From Pseudomonas sp. Au-Pse12 (GTDB taxonomy: Bacteria; Pseudomonadota; Gammaproteobacteria; Pseudomonadales; Pseudomonadaceae): 63,555 nucleotides of DNA. The stretch is taken from contig NZ_JAJTTH010000016.1 of assembly GCF_021341665.1 (NCBI RefSeq), forward strand, positions 1 through 63,555, written 5' to 3'. Below, piece by piece: positions 1 through 8,889 of the stretch (positions are counted from its first letter, which is position 1; each line of letters starts with the position of its first letter). A model generated the notes under the pieces. The model was not told where the DNA came from, made no database searches, and saw only the letters and a program-made list of their open reading frames with translations. The translations under genes were made by a program, and so were the position numbers.

Positions 1-555
1 TGCGCGGAAAAGAGCCTGGAGACTCATGTGTGCGGGATCGGGTTGTGGCGATGGCAGGGGATGCCGATCAGTTGGTGACACTGAAGCGTTAGTGGCGCGT
101 TGGGCATGCAGTGCCGAGCATGTAGAGCGTTTCTCCAGTGATGCGCAGGGTGGATGCGCAGGGTGCTCATGCATGATCCCCTTTTGACTCCAGGAGGTCG
201 TCGCGAAGATGGGCTCTTGGGTGTCATCTGTTGAGCGGTATGAGCGCAAGTGCAATTCGCTGCACTGGCTTTGCAATTGCCTTTGCAGGGGCTTGTGGGG
301 CGCTTTGGGGCGCGTTCTCCCGTTCTAGGGTCTATATGCCCGTATGAGGTTGAACTCTTTCCATTTGGCCCTGTGGGCCATGCATGGTCGTAAGGCGGTC
401 CAGGTGCAAGGGGAGGGCGGCCTTGGCAGATCGCTTTGGTTCAAAGGGATTTATGGTCATGCGCGGGCCGTTTGCTTCAAGTTCCAGCCTTGCAAGCGGG
501 CATGTAGGGATCCTGCAGGCAAGTGGAGGCAGGAGCAAAAATAGGCAGGCACAAA
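1..555. other. Region without a recognisable gene
   Basis: No convincing gene seen. Short open frames exist on both strands but none has a good ribosome site together with a recognisable product, and those running into 620-720 merely read through the tRNA. The one structured item is a perfect 13-bp tandem duplication (unit GATGCGCAGGGTG) at 140-152 and 153-165. The window starts here, so the tail of an upstream gene's regulatory region may be included. Confidence 0.5.
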
Positions 556-580
556 AAAACCGGCTCAAGTGGCCGGTTTT
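556..580 (-). terminator. Rho-independent terminator of tRNA-Leu
   Basis: A 9-bp stem (AAAACCGGC / GCCGGTTTT) with a 7-nt loop is followed on the minus strand by further T residues. It lies about 45 nt beyond the 3' end of the tRNA-Leu gene, so it most likely ends that transcript. Confidence 0.8.
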
Positions 581-623
581 CCTGGTTCTGAAAGCTTTAT
601 GGAGACTTTCAGATACTACTAGA

Positions 624-708
624 TGGTGCCCCGAGGGAGACTCGAACTCCCACTTCTTGCGAAAACGGATTTTGAATCCGCCGCGTCTACCAATTCCGCC
701 ATCAGGGC
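624..708 (-). tRNA. tRNA-Leu, anticodon CAA
   Basis: Read on the minus strand this is an 85-nt class II tRNA. It starts GCCCTGA, which pairs with TCGGGGC to give a 7-bp acceptor stem, followed by discriminator A and an encoded CCA at 626-624. The anticodon loop TTCAAAA carries anticodon CAA, which decodes UUG leucine. The long variable arm and the GTTCGAGTC T-loop are visible. It has its own promoter just upstream and a terminator downstream, so it looks like a single-gene transcription unit, divergent from queA. Confidence 0.95.
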
Positions 709-721
709 TCAATGGCGGCGA

Positions 722-750
722 AGTATAGAGAGGTGATTACCGTTGGTCAA
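722..750 (-). promoter_or_regulatory. sigma-70 promoter of tRNA-Leu
   Basis: On the minus strand TTGACC (750-745) and TATACT (727-722) are separated by exactly 17 nt. The expected start of transcription is about 6-8 nt before the mature 5' end of the tRNA at 708. Confidence 0.75.
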
Positions 751-816
751 TCGGCTTTAATGGTCAATTTTTAGTTATTCCGCTAAACTTTCCGGCCCTG
801 CTAGACGAACCCCATC

Positions 817-1881
817 ATGCGCGTTGCTGACTTTACCTTCGAGCTCCCTGATTCGCTGATCGCTCGCCATCCTCTGGCCGAGCGTCGCGGTAGTCGTTTG
901 TTGACCCTGGATGGGCCAACCGGCGCCTTGGCCCACCGTCAATTTACCGATCTGTTGGAGCATTTGCGTCCCGGCGATCTGATGGTGTTCAACAATACCC
1001 GGGTGATTCCGGCCCGTCTGTTCGGTCAGAAGGCCTCTGGCGGCAAGCTGGAGATCCTCGTTGAGCGGGTGCTGGATAGTCATCGTGTGCTGGCCCATGT
1101 GCGTTCCAGCAAGTCGCCCAAGCCAGGCTCGAAGATCCTGATTGAGGGCGGTGGCGAGGCCGAGATGCTGGCTCGCCACGACACTCTGTTCGAGCTGGGC
1201 TTTGCCGAGGAGGTGCTGCCGCTGCTGGACCGGGTCGGGCACATGCCGTTGCCTCCTTATATAGACCGCCCGGATGAAGGCGCTGATCGTGAGCGCTATC
1301 AGACCGTGTATGCCCAGCGCCTGGGCGCTGTGGCTGCACCGACCGCCGGGCTGCATTTCGACCAGCCGCTGCTGGAGGCGATTGCCGCCAAGGGCGTGGA
1401 GACCGCGTTCGTCACCCTGCATGTAGGCGCCGGCACCTTCCAGCCGGTGCGGGTCGAGCGCATCGAAGATCACCACATGCATCACGAGTGGCTGGAAGTC
1501 GGCCAGGATGTGGTGGATGCGGTCGCCGCGTGCCGGGCTCGCGGTGGTCGAGTGGTCGCGGTGGGCACCACCAGCGTGCGCTCCCTGGAAAGTGCTGCTC
1601 GTGATGGTGTGCTCAAGCCGTTCAGCGGTGACACCGACATCTTTATCTATCCGGGCCGGCCGTTTCATGTGGTCGATGCCCTGGTGACCAACTTCCATTT
1701 GCCGGAATCCACGCTGTTGATGCTGGTCTCGGCGTTCGCCGGTTATCCAGAGACCATGGCTGCCTATCGCGCCGCGGTTGAAAATGGGTACCGCTTTTTC
1801 AGCTACGGTGATGCGATGTTCATCACCCGTAATCCCGCGCCGACCGCTCCCAAGGATCTGGCCCCCGAGGAAACTGTATGA
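817..1881 (+). CDS. queA: tRNA preQ1(34) S-adenosylmethionine ribosyltransferase-isomerase
   Basis: QueA transfers and isomerises the ribose of S-adenosylmethionine onto preQ1 in tRNA, giving epoxyqueuosine at wobble position 34. The 354-residue product has the usual family length and begins MRVADFTFELPDSLIA. Family signatures seen are the FNNTRVIPARL segment near residue 58, the PTAGLHF segment near residue 176, and VTNFHLPESTLLMLV near residue 290. It is the first gene of a run with tgt, whose start overlaps the queA stop by 4 nt, so the two steps of queuosine synthesis are translationally linked. Nothing unusual seen. Confidence 0.97.
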   Translation: MRVADFTFELPDSLIARHPLAERRGSRLLTLDGPTGALAHRQFTDLLEHLRPGDLMVFNNTRVIPARLFGQKASGGKLEILVERVLDSHRVLAHVRSSKSPKPGSKILIEGGGEAEMLARHDTLFELGFAEEVLPLLDRVGHMPLPPYIDRPDEGADRERYQTVYAQRLGAVAAPTAGLHFDQPLLEAIAAKGVETAFVTLHVGAGTFQPVRVERIEDHHMHHEWLEVGQDVVDAVAACRARGGRVVAVGTTSVRSLESAARDGVLKPFSGDTDIFIYPGRPFHVVDALVTNFHLPESTLLMLVSAFAGYPETMAAYRAAVENGYRFFSYGDAMFITRNPAPTAPKDLAPEETV

Positions 1882-3011
1882 GTCGCACTTGTCGTATGTC
1901 CTTCGAGCTCCTGGCCACTGATGGCAAGGCTCGTCGCGGTCGCCTGACCTTCCCCCGCGGTACGGTGGAAACCCCGGCTTTCATGCCAGTGGGCACCTAC
2001 GGCACGGTCAAGGGCATGCTGCCGCGGGATATCGTCGCCACTGGCGCTGAGATCATTCTGGGCAACACCTTTCACCTGTGGCTGCGTCCGGGCACCGAAG
2101 TGATCAAGGCTCACGGCGATCTGCATGATTTCATGCAGTGGAACGGCCCTATTCTGACCGACTCTGGCGGTTTCCAAGTTTTCAGCCTGGGAGCAATGCG
2201 CAAGATCAAGGAGGAGGGTGTGACCTTCGCTTCGCCGGTGGACGGTGCCAAGGTGTTCATGGGCCCGGAGGAGTCGATGCAAGTGCAGCGCGACCTCGGG
2301 TCGGACATCGTGATGATCTTTGACGAATGCACGCCGTATCCGGCTGATGAGGATGTCGCGCGGATTTCCATGGAATTGTCCCTGCGTTGGGCTCAGCGCT
2401 CGAAGAACGCCCACGGCGACAACACGGCGGCGTTGTTCGGTATCGTCCAGGGTGGTATGCACCAGGACCTGCGCATGCGTTCCCTGGAAGGTCTGGACAA
2501 GATTGGTTTCGACGGCCTGGCCATCGGCGGTCTGTCGGTGGGCGAGCCCAAGCACGAAATGATCAAGGTTCTGGACTACCTGCCGGGACAGATGCCTGCC
2601 GACAAACCTCGTTACCTTATGGGAGTTGGCAAACCGGAAGATCTGGTTGAGGGTGTGCGCCGCGGTGTGGACATGTTCGATTGCGTGATGCCAACCCGCA
2701 ATGCCCGCAACGGGCATCTGTTCATCGACACAGGCGTGCTGAAGATTCGTAACGCGTTCCATCGCCATGATGATTCGCCGCTCGACCCCGCTTGTGATTG
2801 CTATACCTGCCAGAACTTCTCCCGTGCCTATCTGCATCACTTGGACAAGTGCGGGGAAATGCTCGGGAGTATGCTCAATACCATCCATAATTTGCGCCAT
2901 TACCAGCGTCTTATGGCTGGTTTGCGCGAGGCTATTCAACAAGGTACATTGGCCGCCTTTGTCGATTCCTTCTATGCCAAACGCGGGTTACCCGTGCCGC
3001 CTTTAGAATAA
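1878..3011 (+). CDS. tgt: tRNA-guanine(34) transglycosylase
   Basis: Tgt exchanges guanine 34 for preQ1 in tRNA Asp, Asn, His and Tyr, the step before QueA. The TIM-barrel enzyme shows LTDSGGFQVFSLG with the catalytic Asp region near residue 95, the second catalytic region MPTRNARNGHLF near residue 275, and the C-terminal zinc ligands of the CDCYTC type followed by a conserved His. Two starts are possible. ATG 1878 overlaps the queA stop and has a GAGGAAA ribosome site at good spacing; ATG 1896 gives MSFELLATDGKARRG, the conserved N-terminus I remember for Pseudomonas Tgt (371 aa). I give 1878 because of the ribosome site; the first six residues are uncertain. Confidence 0.96.
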   Translation: MSRTCRMSFELLATDGKARRGRLTFPRGTVETPAFMPVGTYGTVKGMLPRDIVATGAEIILGNTFHLWLRPGTEVIKAHGDLHDFMQWNGPILTDSGGFQVFSLGAMRKIKEEGVTFASPVDGAKVFMGPEESMQVQRDLGSDIVMIFDECTPYPADEDVARISMELSLRWAQRSKNAHGDNTAALFGIVQGGMHQDLRMRSLEGLDKIGFDGLAIGGLSVGEPKHEMIKVLDYLPGQMPADKPRYLMGVGKPEDLVEGVRRGVDMFDCVMPTRNARNGHLFIDTGVLKIRNAFHRHDDSPLDPACDCYTCQNFSRAYLHHLDKCGEMLGSMLNTIHNLRHYQRLMAGLREAIQQGTLAAFVDSFYAKRGLPVPPLE

Positions 3012-3058
3012 GTTCTAAAGACGTTAAGACACTAATTCTGAAATTATCGGAGTGTTAT

Positions 3059-3397
3059 ATGAGCTTTTTGATCCCTGCCGCGTATGCGGACGCCGCTGCA
3101 CCTGCTGCTGCCGGTCCTGCTGGCACTGGTTTCGAGTGGATTTTCCTGGTCGGTTTCCTGGTCATCTTCTACCTGATGATCTGGCGTCCACAGGCCAAGC
3201 GCGCCAAAGAGCAGAAGAACCTGCTGGGTAGCCTGCAGAAAGGCGACGAAGTTGTGACCACCGGTGGTATCGCCGGCAAGATCAACAAAGTGACCGACGA
3301 CTTCGTGGTTCTGGAAGTGTCGGACTCCGTTGAGCTGAAGTTCCAGAAGGGCGCGATCGCTGCCACGCTGCCAAAAGGCACGCTGAAAGCCATCTAA
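3059..3397 (+). CDS. yajC: Preprotein translocase accessory subunit YajC
   Basis: This small 112-residue inner-membrane protein belongs to the SecDF-YajC complex that assists the SecYEG translocon. It has a short Ala-rich N-terminus, one strong membrane segment at about residues 25-43 (FLVGFLVIFYLMIW), then a basic cytoplasmic tail with the family pattern GDEVVTTGGIAGKI. GGAG precedes the ATG at good distance. It lies between tgt and secD, the standard gammaproteobacterial order. A GC-rich hairpin (GGGGCGC / GCGCCCC, about 3420-3438) without a T-run sits between yajC and secD; this may affect mRNA processing but is not a clear terminator. Confidence 0.95.
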   Translation: MSFLIPAAYADAAAPAAAGPAGTGFEWIFLVGFLVIFYLMIWRPQAKRAKEQKNLLGSLQKGDEVVTTGGIAGKINKVTDDFVVLEVSDSVELKFQKGAIAATLPKGTLKAI

Positions 3398-3459
3398 GTT
3401 TCATCTTTTACCAATCGACGGGGCGCGCAAGGCGCCCCGCGTCATAAACGGGCGGCGTG

Positions 3460-5328
3460 ATGCTGAACAAATATCCTCTGTGGAAGTACCTACTGATCCT
3501 GGCGGTGCTGGCGATCGGTTTTATTTATTCCGCTCCCAATCTATACCCTGATGATCCGGCCATTCAGGTCAGCGGTGCGAGCACTGCGTTGCAGGTCACT
3601 CAGGCGGATCTGGATCGTGCGAGCAAAGCGCTCACCGACGCCGGCATCAACGTCAAGGCTTCCTCCATTGCCGCCAACGGCAAGGGCGGCCTTTTGCGCT
3701 TGATCAACAAGGAAGACCAGCTTCCGGCCAAGGATGTAGTGCGCAAGGCGCTGGGCGATGACTATGTGGTGGCGTTGAACCTGGCGCAAACCACCCCGCA
3801 ATGGCTGCGCAACCTCGGTGCGCACCCGATGAAGCTGGGTCTGGACTTGTCTGGTGGTGTGCACTTCCTGCTGGAAGTGGACATGGACAAAGCCCTCGAC
3901 GCCCGCCTGAAAGTCTATGAAGGTGACGTCAAGAGCCTGCTGCGCAAAGAGCGCCTGCGCTATCGCAGCCTGCCGCAGCTCAATGGTGCCATCCAGCTGG
4001 GCTTCAGCGATGAAGACAGCCGTGAACAGGCGCGTTCGCTGATCCGCAAGAACTTCAATGATTTCGATATCGTACCGGCCGACCTTAATGGCCAACCGGT
4101 GCTGCGACTGGCGATGACCCCGGCCAAGCTGGCGGAAATCCGCGAATACTCCATCAAGCAGAACTTGACCACCGTGCGTAACCGGGTCAACGAGCTGGGT
4201 GTGGCCGAGCCTCTGGTTCAGCGCCAGGGCGCGAACCGTATCGTGGTTGAGCTGCCGGGCGTCCAGGACACCGCGGAAGCCAAGCGGATCCTGGGCAAGA
4301 CCGCCAACCTGGAGTTCCGTCTGGCTGCTGAGCCGGGTGCTTCCAAGGCGACTTCCGAGTCCTTCGAATTCCGCGAGGGCAACCGTCCTCCAGCGCTGAT
4401 CGAGCGTGGCCTGATCATCACCGGTGACCAGGTGACCGATGCCCAGGCCGGCTACGACGAACACGGTCGTCCACAGGTGAACATCAAGCTTGATGGTCAC
4501 GGTGGCGAACTGATGAACCGTTCGACCCGCAGCAACGTCGGCCGCAGCATGGCGGTGATCTTCATCGAGCAGAAGCCGATCACTACCTACACCAAGCAGA
4601 TGGTCGACGGCGTCGAGAAAGACGTGCCGGTCCAGGCGTTCAAGGAAGAGAAGAAAATCATCAGCCTGGCGACCATCCAGTCGCCACTGGGCAGCCAGTT
4701 CCGTATCACTGGCCTGAACGGCCAGGGCGAGTCCTCCGAGTTGGCGTTGCTGCTGCGTGCCGGCGGTCTGGCGGCGCCGATGTACTTCGCCGAAGAGCGC
4801 ACCATCGGTCCAAGTCTGGGTGCTGACAACATCACCAAGGGTATCGATGCGTCGCTGTGGGGCATGTTGTTCGTGTCGCTGTTTATTATCGCGATCTACC
4901 GTTTCTTCGGGGTGATTGCGACGGTGGCACTGGCGTTGAACATGGTCCTGCTGCTGGCTCTGATGTCCCTGTTGGGGGCTACGCTGACCCTCCCGGGTAT
5001 TGCCGGTATCGTGCTGACCATGGGGATGGCGGTGGACGCCAACGTACTGATCTTCTCGCGGATACGTGAAGAGATCGCCGCTGGCATGACTGTGCAGCGG
5101 GCAATCAACGAAGGCTTCGGCCGGGCATTCACTGCGATTCTCGATGCCAACCTGACCACCTTGCTGGTGGGCGGCATCCTCTTTGCCATGGGCACCGGCC
5201 CGGTCAAGGGCTTTGCTGTGACCATGTCCCTCGGGATCTTTACCTCGATGTTCACGGCCATCTGGCTGACCCGCGCGATGGTCAACCTGATCTTCGGCGG
5301 TCGTGACTTCAAGAAGTTGTGGATTTAA
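3460..5328 (+). CDS. secD: Protein translocase subunit SecD
   Basis: SecD works with SecF as a proton-driven RND-type motor that helps pull secretory proteins through SecYEG on the periplasmic side. The 622-residue product has one N-terminal membrane helix at about residues 9-27, a large periplasmic region with LGLDLSGGVHFLLEVD near residue 127, and a C-terminal block of membrane helices including GIAGIVLTMGMAVDANVLIF, the motif carrying the conserved Asp of SecD. A GTG at 3457 directly precedes the ATG at 3460; the ATG gives the familiar N-terminus MLNKYPLWKY. secF follows after 9 nt. Confidence 0.97.
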   Translation: MLNKYPLWKYLLILAVLAIGFIYSAPNLYPDDPAIQVSGASTALQVTQADLDRASKALTDAGINVKASSIAANGKGGLLRLINKEDQLPAKDVVRKALGDDYVVALNLAQTTPQWLRNLGAHPMKLGLDLSGGVHFLLEVDMDKALDARLKVYEGDVKSLLRKERLRYRSLPQLNGAIQLGFSDEDSREQARSLIRKNFNDFDIVPADLNGQPVLRLAMTPAKLAEIREYSIKQNLTTVRNRVNELGVAEPLVQRQGANRIVVELPGVQDTAEAKRILGKTANLEFRLAAEPGASKATSESFEFREGNRPPALIERGLIITGDQVTDAQAGYDEHGRPQVNIKLDGHGGELMNRSTRSNVGRSMAVIFIEQKPITTYTKQMVDGVEKDVPVQAFKEEKKIISLATIQSPLGSQFRITGLNGQGESSELALLLRAGGLAAPMYFAEERTIGPSLGADNITKGIDASLWGMLFVSLFIIAIYRFFGVIATVALALNMVLLLALMSLLGATLTLPGIAGIVLTMGMAVDANVLIFSRIREEIAAGMTVQRAINEGFGRAFTAILDANLTTLLVGGILFAMGTGPVKGFAVTMSLGIFTSMFTAIWLTRAMVNLIFGGRDFKKLWI

Positions 5329-5337
5329 GGGGCTGCC

Positions 5338-6252
5338 ATGTTACGTACTATCAACTTCATGGGCGTCCGCAACTTTGCGTTCGGCGTCACTGTGCTCCTC
5401 ACTGTTCTGGCGTTGTTCAGCTGGTTCCACAAGGGGTTGAACTACGGTCTGGACTTTACCGGCGGTACGCTCATCGAGCTGACCTACGAGCGTCCGGCAG
5501 ACGTGATGAAGGTGCGTTCGCAACTGAACGACGCCGGTTATCACGAAGCCATCGTGCAGAGTTTCGGTGCTACCACCGACCTGCTGGTGCGGATGCCGGG
5601 TGAAGATCCGCAATTGGGCCATCAGGTGGCCGCGGCGCTGCAGAAAGCTGGTAGCGACAACCCGGCGCAGGTCAAGCGCGTCGAGTTCGTCGGCCCGCAA
5701 GTGGGTGAAGAGCTGCGCGACCAGGGCGGCCTGGGCATGCTCATGGCGCTGGGTGGCATCCTCATCTACCTGGCTTTCCGCTTCCAGTGGAAGTTCGCGG
5801 TGGGTGCCATCGTCTCGCTGATCCACGACGTGATCGTGACCGTGGGTATTCTCTCGTTCTTCCAGATCACCTTCGACCTGACGGTGCTGGCGGCGGTGCT
5901 GGCGATCATCGGTTACTCGCTCAACGACACCATCGTGGTGTTCGACCGGGTGCGTGAGAACTTCCGTGTGCTGCGCAAGGCCAGCCTGATCGAGAACATC
6001 AACATCTCGACCACTCAGACCCTGCTGCGGACCATGGCGACCTCGATCTCCACGTTGCTGGCGATCGTGGCTCTGCTGTTCTTCGGTGGTGACAACCTGC
6101 ACGGTTTCTCCATCGCCCTGTTTGTCGGTGTTCTGGCGGGTACCTATTCGTCGATCTACATCGCCAACGTGGTGCTGATCTGGCTGAACCTGAACAGTGA
6201 AGACCTGATCCCTCCGGCTAACACCGAGAAGGAAGTGGACGACCGTCCTTGA
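5338..6252 (+). CDS. secF: Protein translocase subunit SecF
   Basis: This is the partner of SecD in the inner membrane. The 304-residue protein has an N-terminal helix at about residues 15-33, the periplasmic motif LDFTGGTLIEL, and a C-terminal five-helix block with SLNDTIVVFDRVREN, the SecF hallmark. The ribosome site AAGGGG lies 6-7 nt before the ATG and the gap to secD is 9 nt, so they are co-transcribed. A strong terminator follows, which closes the queA-tgt-yajC-secD-secF run. Confidence 0.97.
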   Translation: MLRTINFMGVRNFAFGVTVLLTVLALFSWFHKGLNYGLDFTGGTLIELTYERPADVMKVRSQLNDAGYHEAIVQSFGATTDLLVRMPGEDPQLGHQVAAALQKAGSDNPAQVKRVEFVGPQVGEELRDQGGLGMLMALGGILIYLAFRFQWKFAVGAIVSLIHDVIVTVGILSFFQITFDLTVLAAVLAIIGYSLNDTIVVFDRVRENFRVLRKASLIENINISTTQTLLRTMATSISTLLAIVALLFFGGDNLHGFSIALFVGVLAGTYSSIYIANVVLIWLNLNSEDLIPPANTEKEVDDRP

Positions 6253-6278
6253 GGATCTGACCTCTTCCGGTTGTCACT

Positions 6279-6312
6279 AAAAAGGCGCGAGTGTTGAACT
6301 CGCGCCTTTTTT
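6279..6312 (+). terminator. Rho-independent terminator after secF
   Basis: A perfect stem GGCGCGAGT / ACTCGCGCC (6284-6292 / 6298-6306) with a 5-nt loop is followed by a run of T residues and preceded by A residues. It may also act on the minus strand. Confidence 0.9.
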
Positions 6313-6372
6313 GTTGCTCCAAGGCTGGGAGAAGCGCGGGCTTTGACCCGCATGTATGGTCAGGAGGTTCAC

Positions 6373-6927
6373 GTGAACAAGTCGTTGCTGGTTGGTGCGG
6401 TATTGGGTGCTGTCGGTGTCACCGCCGGGGGTGCTGTTGCCACCTACAGCTTGGTTAAAAGCGGCCCTGAGTATGCGCAAGTGCTGGCTGTGCAGCCGGT
6501 CAAACAACAGATCAAGACCCCGCGGGAAGTCTGCAAGGACGTCGCAGTGACTCGCCAGCGTCCGGTCAAGGATGAGCATCAGATCCTGGGTACCGTGGCT
6601 GGTGCGGTGGGCGGTGGCCTGCTGGGCAGCATGATTGGCAGTGGTAACGGCAAGAAGCTTGCCACTGTGGCGGGTGCCGTTGGTGGTGGTTATGCGGGCA
6701 ACAAGGTGCAGGAAGGCATGCAGGAGCGTGATACCTACACGACCACGCAGACTCGCTGTAACACGGTCAATGACATCAGCGACAAGATCGTCGGTTATGA
6801 CGTGAAGTACGATCTGGGTGGCAAGCAGGGCCAGGTGCGTATGGATCGGGATCCGGGCAACCAGATTCCCGTGGATAAAGAAGGGCACCTGATTCTTGGT
6901 CAGAACCAGAATCAGCCCGGCCAATAA
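6373..6927 (+). CDS. Glycine-zipper 2TM protein (SlyB/17-kDa antigen type)
   Basis: This is a predicted envelope protein of unknown precise role. I choose the GTG at 6373 because AGGAGG lies 6 nt upstream and the product then begins MNKSLLVGAVLGAVGVTAGG, a membrane anchor or signal sequence (184 aa). The centre has the glycine-zipper pattern GTVAGAVGGGLLGSMIGSG, repeated as ATVAGAVGGGYAGNKV (about residues 72-110), typical of the Rickettsia 17-kDa antigen/SlyB fold. There is no lipobox cysteine near the N-terminus. A single gene between two terminators, so probably transcribed alone. Confidence 0.8.
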   Translation: MNKSLLVGAVLGAVGVTAGGAVATYSLVKSGPEYAQVLAVQPVKQQIKTPREVCKDVAVTRQRPVKDEHQILGTVAGAVGGGLLGSMIGSGNGKKLATVAGAVGGGYAGNKVQEGMQERDTYTTTQTRCNTVNDISDKIVGYDVKYDLGGKQGQVRMDRDPGNQIPVDKEGHLILGQNQNQPGQ

Positions 6928-6935
6928 CTCTCGCT

Positions 6936-6996
6936 TGTAGGCGTCGGCTTGCCGGCAAATGGGCCCTGGAGCCTCGCCGATAAGCCGGCTGCTACA
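6936..6996. repeat. Inverted REP pair
   Basis: Two inverted copies of a REP palindrome (TGTAGGCGTCGGCTTGCCGG at the left; TAAGCCGGCTGCTACA at the right) face each other over 61 bp, directly after the glycine-zipper gene. The form matches Pseudomonas REP elements. Confidence 0.7.
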
Positions 6997-7013
6997 GGTC
7001 GGGTTTGCAGGCA

Positions 7014-7044
7014 TAAAAAAAGCACCCCTAGGGGTGCTTTTTTT
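7014..7044. terminator. Bidirectional terminator between converging genes
   Basis: A perfect stem AGCACCCC / GGGGTGCT with a 2-nt centre is flanked by A7 on the left and T7 on the right. It works for both directions: the glycine-zipper gene (+) and suhB (-). Confidence 0.9.
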
Positions 7045-7055
7045 GTCACTGGCGC

Positions 7056-7871
7056 TTAGCGCTTCAGTGAGGCCGGCAGGTGCGGCTGGATAGCCGTCAG
7101 TACCGCCTTGAAGCATTTGGTGTTGCCTGCCACCACGTGGCCTTTTTCCAGGAAGTCGTGACCGCCGGTGAAGTCGCTCACCAGGCCGCCGGCTTCTTGG
7201 ATCAGCAGGGCGCCTGCTGCCATGTCCCATTCGGACAGGCCCGACTCCCAGAAGGCGTCGAAACGGCCGGCGGCGACGTAGGCCAGGTCCAGGCTCGCAG
7301 CACCGGCGCGGCGAATACCGGCAGTCTGGCCAACCAGGGCGCGGAACATGCCCAGATAGTTGTCAAGGTTGTCCATTTGGTCGTCACGGAACGGGAAGCC
7401 GGTGCCCAGCAGGGCGCCGTCGAGGCTGGTGCGACCGCTGACCCGCAGGCGACGGCCGTTCAGCTGTGCGCCACGGCCACGGCTGGCAGTGAATTCTTCC
7501 TGGCGAACCGGATCCAGGACCACGGCGTGTTCCAGGCGACCACGGTATTTGCACGCGATGCTTACGGCAAAGTGCGGGATGCCGCGCAGGAAGTTGGTGG
7601 TGCCGTCCAGTGGGTCAATGATCCACAGGTAGTCTTCGCCTTCGCCGCTGCCGGCGTGCAGGCCGGTTTCTTCGCCGAGGATGGCGTGGGTCGGATAGGC
7701 TTTGCGCAGCGCGTCGATGATCTTCTGCTCGGCAGCGCGATCAACTTCGGATACGTAGTCTTTGGCGTCTTTTTCGTCGACCTTGATGGTATCCAGGCGC
7801 TCGATGGAGCGGAAAATCAATTCACTGGCGCTGCGGGCGGCGCGCAGCGCGATATTCAGCATTGGCTGCAT
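7056..7871 (-). CDS. suhB: Inositol-1-monophosphatase family protein SuhB
   Basis: This is a Mg-dependent inositol monophosphatase; in E. coli SuhB also joins the rRNA antitermination complex, and in Pseudomonas it affects virulence gene expression. The 271-residue protein carries the metal-binding signatures GEET (about residue 67), DPLDGTTNFLRG (about 86) and SEWDMAAGALLIQEAGG (about 218). Start ATG 7871 is conserved. Divergent from trmJ across 244 bp, which is the usual Pseudomonas arrangement. Confidence 0.95.
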   Translation of the reverse strand: MQPMLNIALRAARSASELIFRSIERLDTIKVDEKDAKDYVSEVDRAAEQKIIDALRKAYPTHAILGEETGLHAGSGEGEDYLWIIDPLDGTTNFLRGIPHFAVSIACKYRGRLEHAVVLDPVRQEEFTASRGRGAQLNGRRLRVSGRTSLDGALLGTGFPFRDDQMDNLDNYLGMFRALVGQTAGIRRAGAASLDLAYVAAGRFDAFWESGLSEWDMAAGALLIQEAGGLVSDFTGGHDFLEKGHVVAGNTKCFKAVLTAIQPHLPASLKR

Positions 7872-8115
7872 GGATAGGTCACCTAAGGTTGTTAAAGAAA
7901 GCCGAGCATTCTAGCAGAAAACTTTTGCAGATGAAGAACGCTGTTCGCTTTGATTGCATCGATCCGCTGTGTGGCGCGTTTTGTTGACGATGTTTTTCGG
8001 CTGTTAATGAGGGGGCTGATGAGTTCGCGAGATTTCTTCGTGGTTATTTTTGAGGCGAGGGCGCAGCCTGTTCTGTAAGATTTGCTCCCCCTTCCTGTGA
8101 CCGAGAGCGCCTCCC

Positions 8116-8889
8116 TTGCTGCAGAACATTCGTGTCGTCCTGGTCAATACCAGTCATCCGGGCAATATCGGCGGGGCTGCGCGTGCCATGAAGAACATGG
8201 GCCTGTCGCGGCTGGTGCTGGTGGAGCCGCGAGTATTTCCGTCCCATGAAGCCGATGCGCGTGCTTCCGGTGCCACCGATATTCTGGAGGGCGCCGAGGT
8301 GGTTGCGACCCTTGAGGAGGCCCTGGCCGGTTGCACTCTGGTGTTCGGTACCAGTGCCCGTGATCGGCGTATTCCCTGGCCGCTGTTGGATCCTCGTGAG
8401 TCCGGCCTGAAAGTGGTGGAGGAGGCCGGGCAGGGCGCGCAGATCGCCCTGGTATTCGGTCGTGAAGATTCCGGCCTGACCAATGACGAGTTGCAGCGAT
8501 GTCATTTCCACGTGCATATCCCGTCGGACCCTGAGTTCAGTTCGCTGAACCTGGCCACGGCGGTGCAGGTGCTGACTTATGAAGTGCGCATGTCCTGGTT
8601 GGCGGCCCAAGGCCAGCCAACCAAGGTCGAGAAGGAAGAAGTGGCTTCGCCGCGCAGTGAAGAGCTGGCGACCATGGATGAGTTGGAGCGGTTCTACGAG
8701 CATTTGCAGCAGACGCTGGTGGCCATCGACTTCCTCGATCCGGAAAAACCGCGGCACTTGATGGCGCGCCTGCGTCGGTTATACGGTCGCAGCTCGGTTA
8801 GCCGGGCGGAAATGAATATATTGCGTGGCATTCTCACGGAAACCCAGAAGGCGGCCCGTGGAGAGCTACAGAAGCGGAAGGATCAGTGA
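8116..8889 (+). CDS. trmJ: tRNA (cytidine/uridine-2'-O-)-methyltransferase TrmJ
   Basis: TrmJ methylates the 2'-OH of residue 32 in several tRNAs using S-adenosylmethionine. It is a SPOUT enzyme: the N-terminus LQNIRVVLVNTSHPGNIGGA is characteristic, and the knot motifs LVFGREDSGLTN (about residue 112) and SLNLATAVQVL (about 142) are present. The only suitable start is TTG at 8116, because upstream in-frame sequence does not extend the homology; the ribosome site is weak. It shares a TGATG junction with cysE, so the two are translationally coupled. The 257-aa length is normal. Confidence 0.95.
   Translation: MLQNIRVVLVNTSHPGNIGGAARAMKNMGLSRLVLVEPRVFPSHEADARASGATDILEGAEVVATLEEALAGCTLVFGTSARDRRIPWPLLDPRESGLKVVEEAGQGAQIALVFGREDSGLTNDELQRCHFHVHIPSDPEFSSLNLATAVQVLTYEVRMSWLAAQGQPTKVEKEEVASPRSEELATMDELERFYEHLQQTLVAIDFLDPEKPRHLMARLRRLYGRSSVSRAEMNILRGILTETQKAARGELQKRKDQ

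Noticed and set aside
24..227. 67-codon minus-strand frame at the left edge
   Set aside because: His/Arg/Pro-rich, contains the tandem repeat, no convincing ribosome site or family.
384..728. Plus-strand frame through the tRNA region
   Set aside because: Its C-terminal part is just the translated antisense of tRNA-Leu and the terminator, a common artefact.
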